From Ensifer sp. LCM 4579 (lineage in GTDB: Bacteria > Pseudomonadota > Alphaproteobacteria > Rhizobiales > Rhizobiaceae): 64,000 nucleotides of DNA. Position numbers and translations under genes: made by a program. The stretch is taken from the NCBI RefSeq assembly GCF_001854885.1, contig NZ_MDDV01000060.1, positions 62,001 through 126,000 of the forward strand. Direction: 5' to 3'. Numbering within the stretch: position 1 is the first letter of the stretch; every line of letters starts with the position of its first letter. The notes under the pieces are model-generated. The model ran no database searches. It saw only the letters and a program-made list of their open reading frames with translations, and was not told where the DNA came from. Of this stretch, positions 1 to 11,051 are shown piece after piece.

Positions 1-372
1 GAACACCGTGACGGGAATTTCGGCCCGGGCCTTTTCGTAGTCTCGCTTCGCCTCGAGCATGCCGGCGGTGAACGGCGAGGCATAGACCGGGACGTTCAGC
101 CCCGGCCAAAGATCGTTCAAGGCGCCATAATGGTCTTCATGCGCATGCGTGATGATAATGGCCTTCAGGTTGCGCCGCTCTTCGGCCAGGAAGGAGATAT
201 CCGGCAGGACCAATTCGACGCCCGGCAGGTCCGGACCGGCGAATGTCACGCCGCAATCGACCATGATCCATTGGCGGTTGCCCGGCCTGCCATAGCCGTA
301 GAGGCCGAGATTCATGCCGATCTCGCCAACGCCGCCGAGCGGCAAGAAAACCAGTTCTTCGTCTTGCGCCAT
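1..372 (-). CDS. rnj: Ribonuclease J, N-terminal part (cut by window edge)
   Basis: This is the first 124 residues of a metallo-beta-lactamase-fold ribonuclease of the RNase J family; the rest lies left of base 1. The start MAQDEEL is followed by the GGVGEIGMN block and by the zinc-binding HAHEDH motif, about residues 75-80, which are typical of RNase J. The family matures and degrades RNA in the cytoplasm and has both endo- and 5'-exonuclease activity. The gene is the last of the nuo-birA run and begins 26 bases after the birA stop codon, so it is probably co-transcribed with birA. The assignment is firm; only the C-terminal domains cannot be seen. Confidence 0.9.
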   Translation of the reverse strand, partial: MAQDEELVFLPLGGVGEIGMNLGLYGYGRPGNRQWIMVDCGVTFAGPDLPGVELVLPDISFLAEERRNLKAIIITHAHEDHYGALNDLWPGLNVPVYASPFTAGMLEAKRDYEKARAEIPVTVF

Positions 373-398
373 TTATTCTATGCGCCTCTGTTCCTCGT

Positions 399-1166
399 TC
401 ATCCGAAAAATACGTCGCCCGCTGCGATCGCCTGCGGCGCCGCGGCGCCGGTATCGAGCAGCAGCCGGCCGTCTTCGTCGATACCAACGAAACGCCCGGA
501 AAGTGACCGATCCGGCAGGTTGACGGTGATGGGTTCACCTATGCCTTTTGCCGCCGCCCTCCACTGATCGATAATGGCGCCGATCCCGGCGCCCCGGTCC
601 CAAAGCGACAGCGTCTCGGCCATCGTTACGAAGAGGTGGGCGAAAAGTTCCACGGGCGATACCGTGGCGCCCACCTGCCGCAGCGACGTGACCGGATAGA
701 GCGCCTCCTTCGGCGTCGCCGCCACATTGACACCGCAGCCGATCACCAAGGCATGGCGGCCGTCCGGCAGCCCCTCGCCCTCGAGAAGAATGCCGCAGGT
801 CTTCCGGCCATCGATCAGAATGTCGTTCGGCCATTTGATCGAAACCTCCGGCCCGCCCGGAGGCATGACCCGGCGAATGGCGCGGTGAACCGCCACTGCC
901 GCCGCGAGCGGCAGCGCGTGCAGGCGTTCGACGGGAGCGGCATCGACGAGCAGCAGCGATGCATAGAGATTTCCGGGTTCCGAAAACCAGGCGCGGCCGC
1001 GCCGGCCGCGGCCGCCGGTCTGGCGCTCCGCCGTGATCCAGAGCAGACCTGGATCGCCTTCGCGGGCCCGCGCCAGGCACTCACTGTTGGTCGAGACCGC
1101 TTCCTCAAGCGCAACATGCCGGAAATCCTCAGCTGAAATCCGGCCGCTGCCCTGCCCGCGCGTCAA
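399..1166 (-). CDS. birA: Biotin--[acetyl-CoA-carboxylase] ligase
   Basis: This 255-residue monofunctional biotin protein ligase joins biotin to the carrier lysine of biotin-dependent carboxylases by way of biotinyl-AMP. Visible hallmarks are the STNSE substrate region, the biotin/AMP loop GGRGRRGR and the KWPNDI motif. No N-terminal winged helix is present, so it should lack the repressor role of E. coli BirA. The apparent start is TTG; it overlaps the nuoN stop by 4 bases, which implies translational coupling. No ATG lies nearby in frame before the conserved region, so the TTG start is likely but not proven. Confidence 0.9.
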   Translation of the reverse strand: MTRGQGSGRISAEDFRHVALEEAVSTNSECLARAREGDPGLLWITAERQTGGRGRRGRAWFSEPGNLYASLLLVDAAPVERLHALPLAAAVAVHRAIRRVMPPGGPEVSIKWPNDILIDGRKTCGILLEGEGLPDGRHALVIGCGVNVAATPKEALYPVTSLRQVGATVSPVELFAHLFVTMAETLSLWDRGAGIGAIIDQWRAAAKGIGEPITVNLPDRSLSGRFVGIDEDGRLLLDTGAAAPQAIAAGDVFFG

Positions 1167-2605
1167 AAGAAGGTCCGCGCCGCGACTTCCGCGGCATTGC
1201 CGAGCGGGCCGCCGATCAGCACATATCCGAGCACGAACAGCCCGGACAGCCCGAAGACCAGACGCAATTCACCGGCGGTGCGCGCAAACTCGCCCTTCGC
1301 CTCATCGAACCACATGACCTTGACGATACGCAGGTAATAGTAGGCGCCCACCACGGAGGCGAGCACGCCGATGATCGCGAGCGCATAGAGATGCGCCTCG
1401 ATCGCAGCCACGAACACGAAATACTTCCCGAAGAAGCCGGCAAGCGGCGGGATGCCCGCAAGCGAGAACATCAGGAGCGTCAGAACCGTCGCCATGAAGG
1501 GATTGGTCTGCGACAGGCCGGCCAGGTCATCGATGCCTTCCACATTCTCGCCTTCCCGGCGGCGCATGGCGAGAATGCAGGCGAAGGTGCCGAGCGTCAT
1601 CACCATATAGATGAGCATATAGAGGATCACGCCGCGCACGCCGGTCATCGAGCCGTCGGCGAGGCCGACCAAGGCGTAGCCCATGTGGCCGATCGACGAA
1701 TAGGCCATCAGCCGCTTGATGTTGCGCTGGCCGATCGCGGCGAAGGAACCGAGCAGCATCGAAGCGATCGAAATGAAAACGACGATCTGCTGCCAGTCGG
1801 CGACGACCGGTTCGAAGGCGTGGATGACGATGCGGACGAGCATGGCCATGGCCGCGACCTTCGGCGCTGCGGCGAAGAAGGCCGTCACCGGCGTCGGTGC
1901 ACCTTCGTAAACGTCCGGCGTCCACATATGGAACGGCACGGCGGAGATCTTGAAGGCGAGGCCGGCAAGAATGAAGACGAGACCGAAGACGAGGCCGAGC
2001 GAGCGGCCCTCGGATGTCAGCGCATTGGCGATCTGGTCGAAGCCGGTATGGCCGGTGAAGCCGTAGACGAGCGACATGCCGTAGAGCAGCATGCCGGACG
2101 ACAGGGCGCCGAGTACAAAATACTTCAGGCCCGCTTCCGTCGAACGGATACTGTCGCGATTGATCGCTGCGACCACGTAGAGCGCGAGCGACTGCAGCTC
2201 CAGCGACAGATAAAGCGAGATCAGGTCGTTGGCCGAAATCATCAACAGCATGCCGAGCGTGGCGAGCAGCAGAAGCACCGGGAACTCGAACCGGTCGATC
2301 TGGGCCGAGCGGGCATGGCCGACGGTCATGACCATGACGGTGATCGAGCCGATCAGCGCCAGGACCTTCATGAATTTCGAGAACGGATCGGAGAGGAAGG
2401 CCCCACCATAGGCCGCGCCTTCGCCCGTCTTCAGAACCAGCCACAGCCCGGCGAAGATCAGCACCGCGACCGCGAGCCCGGTCACGGTCGCCGTCGACCT
2501 TTCGCTCGAGAAGACGCCGACCATCAACAGCACCATCGCGCCGATCGCAAGGATCAGCTCGGGCATCGAGAGTTGCAGGCTTGCAATAAGGGTTTCAGCA
2601 GTCAT
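1163..2605 (-). CDS. nuoN: NADH-quinone oxidoreductase subunit N
   Basis: NuoN is one of the three antiporter-like proton-pumping membrane subunits of respiratory complex I (about 480 residues, about 14 transmembrane helices). The Mrp-antiporter core is clear, with segments such as [17 protein letters not shown] and [14 protein letters not shown], which hold the conserved lysine and helix-break residues. I chose the ATG at 2605; a TTG two codons upstream would also be open. It follows nuoM in the operon and its stop overlaps the birA start. Confidence 0.95.
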   Translation of the reverse strand: MTAETLIASLQLSMPELILAIGAMVLLMVGVFSSERSTATVTGLAVAVLIFAGLWLVLKTGEGAAYGGAFLSDPFSKFMKVLALIGSITVMVMTVGHARSAQIDRFEFPVLLLLATLGMLLMISANDLISLYLSLELQSLALYVVAAINRDSIRSTEAGLKYFVLGALSSGMLLYGMSLVYGFTGHTGFDQIANALTSEGRSLGLVFGLVFILAGLAFKISAVPFHMWTPDVYEGAPTPVTAFFAAAPKVAAMAMLVRIVIHAFEPVVADWQQIVVFISIASMLLGSFAAIGQRNIKRLMAYSSIGHMGYALVGLADGSMTGVRGVILYMLIYMVMTLGTFACILAMRRREGENVEGIDDLAGLSQTNPFMATVLTLLMFSLAGIPPLAGFFGKYFVFVAAIEAHLYALAIIGVLASVVGAYYYLRIVKVMWFDEAKGEFARTAGELRLVFGLSGLFVLGYVLIGGPLGNAAEVAARTFF

Positions 2606-2624
2606 GTCCAATCACGTCCTGTGG

Positions 2625-4136
2625 TCATTGCGCCGAAAGCGCGACGTCTTGCGCTGCCTGCAGGGCCGCGGCGTAGTTGTTGACGAGCAGGTCCACCGAG
2701 GCCGCCGTCGCATCGAAGACCGGCGCCGGATAGACCCCGAAGAAGATCGTCAGGATTACCAGCGGATAGAGGATCAGCTTCTCGCGCCCGGACAGGTCGA
2801 GCAGCGCCTTGAGGCTTTCCTTTTCCAGCGCCCCGAAGATCACGCGGCGATAGAGCCAGAGCGCATAGGCCGCCGACAGGATGACGCCGCTGGTCGCAAA
2901 GAGCGCGACCCAGGTGTTGGCGCGGAAGGTCCCGACCAGCGTCAGAACCTCGCCGACGAAGCCCGAGGTGCCCGGGAGGCCCACATTGGCCATGGTGAAA
3001 ACCATGAAGGCCACGGCATATTTCGGCATGTTGTTGACGAGGCCGCCATAGGCGGCGATCTCGCGCGTGTGCAGCCGGTCATAGACGACGCCGACGCAAA
3101 GGAAGAGCGCCCCGGAGATGATGCCGTGCGACAGCATCTGGAAGATGGCGCCCTGGACCCCCTGGACGTTGGCCGCGAAGGTGCCCATGGTCACATAGCC
3201 CATATGCGCGACCGACGAATAGGCGATCAGCTTCTTGATGTCGGCCTGCATCATCGCCACCAGCGAGGTGTAGATGATCGCGATGACCGAAAGCGTGTAG
3301 ACGAGCGGCGCGAAGAAATCGGACGCCAGCGGGAACATCGGCAGCGAGAAGCGCAGGAAGCCATAGCCACCGAGCTTCAGCAGGATGCCCGCCAGGATGA
3401 CCGATCCCGCCGTCGGCGCCTGGACGTGCGCGTCCGGAAGCCAGGTGTGGACCGGCCACATCGGCATCTTCACGGCGAAGGATGCGAAGAAGGCGAGCCA
3501 CAGCCAGGTCTGCATCTGGCGCGGAAAACTATACCGCAGCAGTTCGGTGATGTCGGTGGTGCCGGCCTGCCAGTACATGGCCATGATGGCAAGCAGCATC
3601 AGGACCGAGCCGAGCAGCGTGTAGAGGAAGAACTTGTAGCTCGCGTAGACGCGGTCCCTGCCACCCCAGACGCCGATGATGATGAACATCGGGATCAGTC
3701 CGGCCTCGAAGAACACGTAGAAGAGCACGATGTCGAGCGACACGAAGACGCCGAGCATCAGCGTTTCCAGGATCAGGAACGCGATCATGTACTCCTTCAG
3801 GCGCTTCTCGATCGTGACCCAGCTTGCGAGCACGCAGAACGGCATCAGGAAGGCCGTCAGCGGCACGAACAGCACCGAGATGCCGTCGATCCCGAGGTGA
3901 TAGGAAATGCCGGTGCCGAGCCACGCCTGCTTTTCGATCATCTGGAAGCCGGGATTCGCACTGTCGAACTGGTACCAGACGTAGAGCGACAGGAGGAAGG
4001 TGAAGATCGTCGTCAGCAGCGACACGTTCAGGATGTTGCGGCGGCCGTAGGCGCTGTCTTCCCGCATCAACAGGAGAAGCAGCACGCCGACGAGCGGCAG
4101 GAAGGTGACCGCGGAAAGTACGGGCCAATCGGTCAT
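2625..4136 (-). CDS. nuoM: NADH-quinone oxidoreductase subunit M
   Basis: NuoM is the second antiporter-like proton-pumping subunit of complex I in the inner membrane (503 residues). Family landmarks are [20 protein letters not shown] and [15 protein letters not shown], with the channel lysines. The start MTDWPVLS is taken because its ATG shares one base with the nuoL stop (TGATG), a usual coupling arrangement in this operon; a frame extension of nine codons upstream is unlikely to be used. The gene lies between nuoL and nuoN. Confidence 0.96.
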   Translation of the reverse strand: MTDWPVLSAVTFLPLVGVLLLLLMREDSAYGRRNILNVSLLTTIFTFLLSLYVWYQFDSANPGFQMIEKQAWLGTGISYHLGIDGISVLFVPLTAFLMPFCVLASWVTIEKRLKEYMIAFLILETLMLGVFVSLDIVLFYVFFEAGLIPMFIIIGVWGGRDRVYASYKFFLYTLLGSVLMLLAIMAMYWQAGTTDITELLRYSFPRQMQTWLWLAFFASFAVKMPMWPVHTWLPDAHVQAPTAGSVILAGILLKLGGYGFLRFSLPMFPLASDFFAPLVYTLSVIAIIYTSLVAMMQADIKKLIAYSSVAHMGYVTMGTFAANVQGVQGAIFQMLSHGIISGALFLCVGVVYDRLHTREIAAYGGLVNNMPKYAVAFMVFTMANVGLPGTSGFVGEVLTLVGTFRANTWVALFATSGVILSAAYALWLYRRVIFGALEKESLKALLDLSGREKLILYPLVILTIFFGVYPAPVFDATAASVDLLVNNYAAALQAAQDVALSAQ

Positions 4137-6130
4137 CAGAAGGAACTCCCGAGCATCATCCATGTGACGAGCGCTGCAATGCCGATCAGCATCGCGAACG
4201 CGTAGTGATAAAGGTAGCCGGTCTGCAGCCGGACGACGCGATCCGTCACGTCGAGAACGCGCGCCGCCACGCCGTTCGGGCCGAAGCCGTCGATCACGCG
4301 ACCATCACCCTGCTTCCAGAGGAAAGTGCCGAGCCGCTTGGCGGTGCGGACGAAGAGGAAATCATAGAGTTCGTCGAAGTACCACTTGTTCAGGAGGAAC
4401 TGATAGAGACCACGATGCTGGGCAGCGAGGTACTTCGGCGTCTCCGGCGAGCGGATATACATGTACCAGGCGGTCACGAGGCCGAGAGCCATGGCGACGA
4501 ACGGGCTCCACTTCACCCACAGCGGCACGTGGTGGTATTCCTCGAGGACCTCGTTTTCCGGCAGCGTGAAAAGCGCGCCCTGCCAGAACTCGGCATAGTG
4601 ATGGCCGAAGAAATAATCGTGGAAGAGGAAGCCGGCGACGAGCGCACCAATGGCCAGGACATAGAGCGGCACCAGCATGACCTGCGGCGATTCATGCACG
4701 TGATGCATGACGTCGGCCGAAGCGCGCGGCCTGCCGTGGAACGTCATGAAGGTCAGGCGCCAGGAGTAGAAGCTGGTGAAGAGTGCCGCAACGACCAAGA
4801 GCACGAAGGCGAAGCCGGAAACGACGCTATGCGAAGCAAAGGTCGATTCGATGATCGCATCCTTCGAGAAGAAACCCGCGGTCCCGAAGAGCGTGCCGGG
4901 AATGCCGACGCCGGTCAGCGCGATCGTGCCAACAAACATCATCCAATAGGTGACCGGAATGTGCGGGCGCAAACCGCCCATATGGCGCATGTCCTGCTCG
5001 CCGTCGACGGCATGAATGACGGAGCCGGCCCCGAGGAACAGGAGTGCCTTGAAGAAGGCGTGCGTGAACAGGTGGAAGATGGCAGCGCCATAGGCGCCTA
5101 CTCCGAGGGCCACGAACATGTAGCCGAGCTGCGAACAGGTCGAATAGGCGATCACGCGCTTGATATCGTTCTGGACGAGGCCGACGGTCGCCGCGAAGAA
5201 AGCGGTGATGGCGCCGATGACGGTGACGACCGTCAGCGCGGCCGGCGACAGCTCGAAGAGCGGCGACATGCGGGCGACGAGGAAGACGCCGGCAGTGACC
5301 ATGGTCGCGGCGTGGATGAGCGCCGAAACCGGCGTCGGGCCCTCCATGGCGTCGGGCAGCCAGGTGTGCAGCAAGAACTGCGCCGACTTGCCCATTGCGC
5401 CCATGAAGAGCAGCAGGCAGGCGGCGGTCAGAGCATCCGCCTTGTCAAGCTGCATGCCGAATAGATTGAGGACGGCTTCCCCTGCCCCGGCGCCCTCTGC
5501 CGGAAGATAGTTCTGGGCGGCGGCAAAGATCGTTTCGAGGTTGACCGAGCCGAAGAGAACGAAGACGGCGAAAATGCCAAGCGCGAAGCCGAAGTCTCCG
5601 ACGCGGTTGACGATGAAGGCCTTGATCGCCGCGGCATTGGCCGAAGGCTTCTTGTACCAGAAGCCGATCAACAGATATGACGCCAGGCCCACGCCTTCCC
5701 AACCGAAGAACATCTGCACAAGGTTGTCGGCCGTCACCAGCATCAGCATGGCGAAGGTGAAGAGCGACAGATAGCCAAAGAAGCGCGGACGATGCGGATC
5801 GTGGTGCATGTAGCCGATCGAATAGATATGCACAAGCGTCGAGACCGTATTGACGACCACGAACATGACCGCGGTCAGCGTGTCGACACGGAAAGCCCAC
5901 TCGACATCGAAGCTGCCGGACTGGATCCAGCGCAGCACCGAAACCCGGATCATCTCCTCTTCGCCGAGTGCGACATTAAAGAAGACGAGCCAGGAGAGCG
6001 CCAATGCAACGAGCATCAGGCCGCTGGTTACATATTCGGATGCCTTGGCGCCGATCTGGGTGCCGAGCAGTCCGGCGATCAGAAAGCCGATCAGAGGCAG
6101 GAAGACGATAGCCTTGATTATGGTGTCCAT
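4136..6130 (-). CDS. nuoL: NADH-quinone oxidoreductase subunit L
   Basis: NuoL is the distal proton-pumping subunit of complex I (664 residues). The antiporter core contains [25 protein letters not shown] and the [16 protein letters not shown] segment. The long C-terminal part after about residue 500 corresponds to the lateral helix that runs along NuoM and NuoN, and it ends in a final transmembrane helix. The length fits the family. The gene starts 7 bases after nuoK and its TGA is fused with the nuoM ATG. Confidence 0.96.
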   Translation of the reverse strand: MDTIIKAIVFLPLIGFLIAGLLGTQIGAKASEYVTSGLMLVALALSWLVFFNVALGEEEMIRVSVLRWIQSGSFDVEWAFRVDTLTAVMFVVVNTVSTLVHIYSIGYMHHDPHRPRFFGYLSLFTFAMLMLVTADNLVQMFFGWEGVGLASYLLIGFWYKKPSANAAAIKAFIVNRVGDFGFALGIFAVFVLFGSVNLETIFAAAQNYLPAEGAGAGEAVLNLFGMQLDKADALTAACLLLFMGAMGKSAQFLLHTWLPDAMEGPTPVSALIHAATMVTAGVFLVARMSPLFELSPAALTVVTVIGAITAFFAATVGLVQNDIKRVIAYSTCSQLGYMFVALGVGAYGAAIFHLFTHAFFKALLFLGAGSVIHAVDGEQDMRHMGGLRPHIPVTYWMMFVGTIALTGVGIPGTLFGTAGFFSKDAIIESTFASHSVVSGFAFVLLVVAALFTSFYSWRLTFMTFHGRPRASADVMHHVHESPQVMLVPLYVLAIGALVAGFLFHDYFFGHHYAEFWQGALFTLPENEVLEEYHHVPLWVKWSPFVAMALGLVTAWYMYIRSPETPKYLAAQHRGLYQFLLNKWYFDELYDFLFVRTAKRLGTFLWKQGDGRVIDGFGPNGVAARVLDVTDRVVRLQTGYLYHYAFAMLIGIAALVTWMMLGSSF

Positions 6131-6137
6131 GGCCCTG

Positions 6138-6446
6138 TCAGCCCTTCATCATGTTGACGTCTTCGACGGCGATGGATCCGCGGTTACGATAGAAGACGAC
6201 GAGAATTGCAAGTCCGATGGCGGCTTCGGCGGCCGCGACGGTCAGAATGAACAGCGCGAAGACCTGGCCGGTGATGTCGTTCAGGAACGACGAGAAAGCC
6301 ACCATGTTGAGGTTGACCGCGAGCAGGATGAGTTCCACCGACATGAGGATGACGATGACGTTCTTCCGGTTGAGGAAGATGCCGAATACGCCGAGCGTGA
6401 ACAGAATGGCGCTAACGGTCAGATAGTGGGAAATTCCGATTTCCAT
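6138..6446 (-). CDS. nuoK: NADH-quinone oxidoreductase subunit K
   Basis: NuoK is a small complex I membrane subunit (102 residues, three transmembrane helices). It carries the conserved glutamates of the proton path in [13 protein letters not shown] and in [13 protein letters not shown]. It is homologous to MrpC. It sits between nuoJ and nuoL as in other complex I operons. Confidence 0.95.
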   Translation of the reverse strand: MEIGISHYLTVSAILFTLGVFGIFLNRKNVIVILMSVELILLAVNLNMVAFSSFLNDITGQVFALFILTVAAAEAAIGLAILVVFYRNRGSIAVEDVNMMKG

Positions 6447-6473
6447 GATGTAGTCCTCGACCTCGCGTCCGAA

Positions 6474-7088
6474 TTAGATGCCCTGCCCCGGCTTGACCGT
6501 GACCACTTCGACAGCAGTCTCGGGCGTGCGGGCAACCTGGCGCGGAATGCTTTGGCGCTTGATGTTCTGACGATGCCGCAGGGTCAGCACGATGGCGCCG
6601 ATCATGGCGACGAGCAGGACGAGCCCCGCGATCTGGAAGAAATAGACGTAGTGGGTATAGAGAACGTCGCCGAGGGCAGCAGTGTTGGTGCGTTCGCTCG
6701 GTGCCGGGATCGGCATCGCGATCCCCTTGGCGATCTCCGGCGAAAACGCCGAGCCGCCAACGACGATGATGAGTTCGGCAGCGAGGATCAGACCGATCAG
6801 CGCGCCGATCGGCGCATATTCGAGCACTCCGGCACGCAATTCGGCAAAGTCGATGTCGAGCATCATCACCACGAAGAGGAAGAGCACCGCGACCGCGCCG
6901 ACATAGACCACGAGCAGGATCATGGCCAGGAACTCGGCGCCGGTCAGCAGGAAGAGACCTGCCGCGTTGAAGAAGGTCAGGATCAGGAACAGAACCGAAT
7001 AGACCGGATTCTTGGCCGCAATGACCATGAATGCCGACGCCACTGCGATGAAGGCGAAGAGATAGAAAAAAAGAACCTGCAGACCCAT
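6474..7088 (-). CDS. nuoJ: NADH-quinone oxidoreductase subunit J
   Basis: NuoJ is a five-helix membrane subunit of complex I (204 residues). The family signature is visible in AKNPVYSVLFLILTFFNAAG and in the AMILLVVYVGAVAVLFLFVVMML helix with its pi-bulge region. The start MGLQVLFFYLF at 7088 places the first helix at the N-terminus; an open extension of 27 residues upstream is charged, unlike the family, and runs into the nuoI-nuoJ spacer, so I left it out. A palindrome lies just upstream at 7189-7212. Confidence 0.94.
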   Translation of the reverse strand: MGLQVLFFYLFAFIAVASAFMVIAAKNPVYSVLFLILTFFNAAGLFLLTGAEFLAMILLVVYVGAVAVLFLFVVMMLDIDFAELRAGVLEYAPIGALIGLILAAELIIVVGGSAFSPEIAKGIAMPIPAPSERTNTAALGDVLYTHYVYFFQIAGLVLLVAMIGAIVLTLRHRQNIKRQSIPRQVARTPETAVEVVTVKPGQGI

Positions 7089-7188
7089 GATCGGTGCCTT
7101 TTTCGTCTTGCTCGGCGTGAAGGCTCCGCCCTCACCCCATGAGGCAAAGCCGGACCTGCGTCCGGCCAATGCCCAAACCCGTTTTGCA

Positions 7189-7212
7189 CGCGTCGCTTCA
7201 AGGAGCGACGCG
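7189..7212. repeat. Perfect hairpin in the nuoI-nuoJ spacer
   Basis: The 9-base arms CGCGTCGCT and AGCGACGCG are exactly complementary with a 6-base loop, in the only spacer of about 146 bases inside an otherwise compact run of membrane-subunit genes. It has no U-tract, so it is not a normal terminator. It may act as an mRNA processing or stability element, or be a remnant of a dispersed rhizobial palindromic repeat. The function is inferred only. Confidence 0.55.
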
Positions 7213-7234
7213 ATACTTCGTTATGCGGACGGCC

Positions 7235-7726
7235 TCAGCGATACGGCGAGTCCAGTGCGATGTTGTGCGCGATTTCCCGCTCCCACCGGTCGCCATTGGC
7301 GAGGAGCTTTTCCTTGTCGTAGTAGAGCTCTTCGCGCGTTTCGGTGGCGAATTCGAAGTTCGGTCCTTCGACGATCGCATCGACCGGGCAAGCCTCCTGG
7401 CAGAAGCCGCAATAGATGCACTTCACCATGTCGATGTCGTAACGCACCGTGCGGCGCGTCCCGTCGTTGCGGCGCGGACCCGCCTCGATGGTGATGGCCT
7501 GGGCGGGACAGATCGCCTCGCACAGCTTGCAGGCAATACAGCGTTCCTCGCCGTTCGGATAGCGGCGCAGGGCATGTTCGCCGCGGAAGCGCGGGCTGAC
7601 CGGCCCCTTCTCGAAAGGATAGTTCACCGTCGCCTTCGGCCGGAAGAAGTAGCGCATGGACAGCATGAATGCCGCGACGAATTCCTTGAGGAACAGCGAG
7701 TTGACCGCTTGGGAGAGACCGGCCAT
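7235..7726 (-). CDS. nuoI: NADH-quinone oxidoreductase subunit I (ferredoxin-type)
   Basis: NuoI carries the two 4Fe-4S clusters N6a and N6b of complex I (163 residues). Two CxxCxxCxxxCP motifs are present: [12 protein letters not shown] and [12 protein letters not shown]. The ATG at 7726 is preceded by GGAGG at a 5-base spacing. A TTG four codons upstream overlaps that ribosome site and is therefore rejected. The protein docks at the membrane interface between NuoB and the quinone module. It lies between nuoH and nuoJ. Confidence 0.96.
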   Translation of the reverse strand: MAGLSQAVNSLFLKEFVAAFMLSMRYFFRPKATVNYPFEKGPVSPRFRGEHALRRYPNGEERCIACKLCEAICPAQAITIEAGPRRNDGTRRTVRYDIDMVKCIYCGFCQEACPVDAIVEGPNFEFATETREELYYDKEKLLANGDRWEREIAHNIALDSPYR

Positions 7727-7789
7727 CTTAACCTCCAAACTTGCCGGCCCGGGAGGCGCCGGCGGTATGCAGCGAAGCTCGAGCGGCCA

Positions 7790-8833
7790 TTACGCCCACC
7801 CCATCAGCTTCAGAACGAATGCGACGATGACCACCATGGCGAGCGACAGCGGCAGGAAGACTTTCCAGCCGAGACGCATCAGCTGGTCGTAGCGGTAGCG
7901 CGGCACGAAGGCCTTTACCATCGCGAACATGAAGAAGACGAACGAAGCCTTCAGCACGAACCAGACGATGCCCGGAACCCAGTTCAGGAGCCAGATGTCG
8001 ACCGGGGGCAGCCAGCCGCCGAGAAACAGGATCGTCGTGAGCGCACACATCAGGCAGATGGCCGCGTATTCGCCGAGCATGAACATCATGTACGGGGTCG
8101 AGCCGTATTCGACCATGAAGCCGGCGACGAGCTCTGACTCGGCTTCGGGCAGGTCGAAGGGCGGACGGTTCGTTTCGGCGAGCGCCGAAATGAAGAACAC
8201 GACGAACATCGGGAACAGCGACAGCCAGTTCCAATCGAGGAAGGAGGCCGGCAGGCCGATCATCGTTCCAAGGCCGTCGGTCTGCGAGATGACGATGTCC
8301 GTCAGGTTGAGCGAGCCGACGGTGAGCAGCACGGTGATGATGACGAAGCCGATCGAGACCTCATAGGAGACCATCTGTGCGGCCGAGCGCAGGGCGCCCA
8401 GGAAGGGATATTTCGAGTTCGAGGCCCAGCCGCCCATGATGATGCCATAAACCTCGAGAGAAGATATGGCGAAGACGAAGAGGATGCCGACATTGATATC
8501 CGCGATCACCCAGCCCGCATTGAGCGGAATGACGGCCCAGGCGGCAAGCGCCAGCGTCACGGAGACAAGCGGCGCCAGCAGGAAGATCGCTTTGTTGGCG
8601 CCGGCCGGAATGATCGGCTCCTTGAAGACGAACTTCAGAAGGTCGGCGAAGGACTGGAACAGTCCCCAGGGGCCGACGACGTTCGGGCCGCGGCGAAGCT
8701 GCACGGCGGCCCAGACCTTGCGGTCTGCGAGCAGGACATAGGCGATGAAGATCAGCAGCGCGACCAGGAGCAGGAGCGACTGGCCGATGATGATGGCCGC
8801 GGGCCAGACATAGGTCGAAATGAAAGCGTCCAT
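7790..8833 (-). CDS. nuoH: NADH-quinone oxidoreductase subunit H
   Basis: NuoH forms part of the quinone-binding chamber of complex I (347 residues, about eight transmembrane helices). The diagnostic sequences are [21 protein letters not shown] near the N-terminus and the acidic loop [17 protein letters not shown] that lines the quinone cavity. Its length is normal for the family. It follows nuoG by 20 bases. Confidence 0.96.
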   Translation of the reverse strand: MDAFISTYVWPAAIIIGQSLLLLVALLIFIAYVLLADRKVWAAVQLRRGPNVVGPWGLFQSFADLLKFVFKEPIIPAGANKAIFLLAPLVSVTLALAAWAVIPLNAGWVIADINVGILFVFAISSLEVYGIIMGGWASNSKYPFLGALRSAAQMVSYEVSIGFVIITVLLTVGSLNLTDIVISQTDGLGTMIGLPASFLDWNWLSLFPMFVVFFISALAETNRPPFDLPEAESELVAGFMVEYGSTPYMMFMLGEYAAICLMCALTTILFLGGWLPPVDIWLLNWVPGIVWFVLKASFVFFMFAMVKAFVPRYRYDQLMRLGWKVFLPLSLAMVVIVAFVLKLMGWA

Positions 8834-8853
8834 GATGCTCTATTCCCTCGCGC

Positions 8854-10935
8854 TCATTCCGCGGCAGCTTTGAAATTGTTGCGCGCCAAGGCCGAGCATT
8901 CGGCCATGACGGCGGATGCGCGCGCTATCGGGTTCGTCAAATAGAAGTCTTTGACCGGAGACGCAAACGCGGATTTCGCCATCTCACCGGCTTTTTGTGC
9001 GAGTGCGGCAATTTCGTCGCTGTTGGCGACGGCAATGCCGTCGATCTCCGCGAAATGCGGATGAGCCGCATAGAGCGCTGCGCGCAGCGCGCCGAGCGAG
9101 TCGAAGGGCAGCTTGCGGCCGAGCACATCCGAGAGCGCGCGGATGATCGCCCAGTCTTCGCGGGCATCGCCCGGCGCGAAACCGGCGCGATTGCCCACCT
9201 GCACCCGGCCTTCGGTGTTGACCCAGATGCCGGACTTTTCCGTGTAGGCGGCGCCCGGAAGGATGACGTCGGCGGCGTGCGCGCCATTGTCGCCGTGCGA
9301 ACCAACATAGACGGTGAAGCCGCCTTTGCGCGTGGAGAGATCGATCTCGTCCGCACCGAGCAGGAACAAGACTTCGGCGCCTGAAACCATCTCGGCTGCC
9401 GACATGCCGCCCTGGCCGGGCACGAAACCGAGATCCAGGCCACCGACGCGCGAGGCTGCCGTATGGAGGACCGCGAAACCGTTCCACGCCTCGCCGACCG
9501 CGCCAACCGCGACGGCAAGCTTGGCGGCATTGGCGAGAACGGAGGCTCCGCCCTCTCCAGCCAGTGCCCCCTGGCCCACGATGATCAGCGGCCGCTCGGC
9601 CTTCTTCAGCGCCGTGAAGAACTTCGCCTTGCCCGAGAGGAGATCGGCAAGCGTGTCGGTGCCGGCGCCGAGATAGTCGTATTCGTAGCGCAGTTCACCC
9701 GGTTCGCCGATGACGGCGATCGGGAAATTGCCCATGCGATGGCGCTTGCGAATGCGGGCATTGAGAACCGAAGCTTCGAAGCGCGGATTGGAGCCGATGA
9801 TGAGAAGCGCGTCGGCGCTTTCGATGCCCTGGATCGTCGGATTGAAGAGATAGCTTGCGCGGCCGAGCGACGGATCGAGCGCTGCGCCGTCCTGGCGGCA
9901 GTCGAGGTTCTCAGAGCCGAGCGAAGCGATGAGTTCCTTCAGCGCGTACATTTCCTCGACGGCGGCGAGATCGCCGGCAATTGCACCGATCTTCTCCCCC
10001 GACGTCCTGGCTACCGCGGCCTTGATGGCGTCGAAGGCCTCGCCCCAGCTTGCCGGCTGCAGGCGACCGTCCCTTTTGACATAGGGCCGGTCGAGGCGCT
10101 GCGTCCTCAAGCCGTCCCAGATGAAGCGAGTCTTGTCGGAGATCCACTCCTCGTTGATGTCCTCGTTTACGCGCGGCATGATGCGCATGACCTCGCGACC
10201 CCTCGTATCCACGCGGATTGCCGAGCCGAGCGCGTCCATGACGTCGATCGATTCGGTCTTGTTGAGTTCCCACGGACGCGCGGTGAAGGCAAAGGGCTTC
10301 GAGGTCAGCGCGCCGACCGGGCAGAGGTCGACGACGTTGCCCTGCAGCTCCGAGGTCATCGCCTGCTCGAGATAGGTGGTGATTTCCGCATCCTCGCCGC
10401 GGCCGATGAGGCCGAGTTCGGCAATCCCGGCAACTTCCGTGGTGAAGCGGACGCAACGGGTGCAGTGAATGCAGCGGTTCATCACCGTCTTGACGAGCGG
10501 ACCGATATATTTGTCCTCAACGGCGCGCTTGTTCTCGTGATAGCGCGAATTGTCGATGCCGAAGGCCATCGCCTGGTCCTGCAGGTCGCACTCGCCGCCC
10601 TGGTCGCAGATCGGACAATCGAGCGGATGGTTGATCAGCAGGAACTCCATCACGCCTTCGCGTGCCTTCTTGACCATCGGCGTCGTCGTGAAGACTTCCG
10701 GCACCTCGCCGTTCGGACCGGGGCGCAGATCGCGCACGCCCATGGCGCAGGATGCCGCCGGTTTCGGCGGTCCGCCCTTTACCTCGATGAGACACATGCG
10801 GCAGTTGCCGGCAACCGAAAGCCGCTCATGGAAACAGAAGCGCGGAACCTCGGCGCCGGCCTCTTCGCACGCCTGAAGCAGCGTGAAATGATCCGGGACC
10901 TCGATCTCTTTTCCGTCGACTTTCAGCTTTGCCAT
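8854..10935 (-). CDS. nuoG: NADH-quinone oxidoreductase subunit G
   Basis: NuoG is the large iron-sulfur subunit of the NADH dehydrogenase module (693 residues). The N-terminus holds a 2Fe-2S ferredoxin domain (CFHERLSVAGNCRMC), then the His-coordinated cluster region (DCPICDQGGECDLQ), then a 4Fe-4S motif (RCIHCTRC with CPVGAL). The remaining two thirds is a molybdopterin-oxidoreductase-like fold without cofactor. The ATG at 10935 gives the usual MAKLKVDG start; a TTG four codons upstream is also open. Confidence 0.95.
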   Translation of the reverse strand: MAKLKVDGKEIEVPDHFTLLQACEEAGAEVPRFCFHERLSVAGNCRMCLIEVKGGPPKPAASCAMGVRDLRPGPNGEVPEVFTTTPMVKKAREGVMEFLLINHPLDCPICDQGGECDLQDQAMAFGIDNSRYHENKRAVEDKYIGPLVKTVMNRCIHCTRCVRFTTEVAGIAELGLIGRGEDAEITTYLEQAMTSELQGNVVDLCPVGALTSKPFAFTARPWELNKTESIDVMDALGSAIRVDTRGREVMRIMPRVNEDINEEWISDKTRFIWDGLRTQRLDRPYVKRDGRLQPASWGEAFDAIKAAVARTSGEKIGAIAGDLAAVEEMYALKELIASLGSENLDCRQDGAALDPSLGRASYLFNPTIQGIESADALLIIGSNPRFEASVLNARIRKRHRMGNFPIAVIGEPGELRYEYDYLGAGTDTLADLLSGKAKFFTALKKAERPLIIVGQGALAGEGGASVLANAAKLAVAVGAVGEAWNGFAVLHTAASRVGGLDLGFVPGQGGMSAAEMVSGAEVLFLLGADEIDLSTRKGGFTVYVGSHGDNGAHAADVILPGAAYTEKSGIWVNTEGRVQVGNRAGFAPGDAREDWAIIRALSDVLGRKLPFDSLGALRAALYAAHPHFAEIDGIAVANSDEIAALAQKAGEMAKSAFASPVKDFYLTNPIARASAVMAECSALARNNFKAAAE

Positions 10936-11051
10936 CTTCGTACTCAATCCTGTCTTCCGTCCGACTGCCCTTCCATGGCGGCGGACAATTTCTTGACGGC
11001 CTGTCCGCCACGACCTTTGCCGCTTGCGGCGAAAACCGAGCGGCCAACGCC

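Noticed and set aside
2604-4205. 533-codon plus-strand frame opposite nuoM
   Set aside because: His/Arg/Asp/Glu-rich translation typical of the complement of hydrophobic codons; nuoM is certain.
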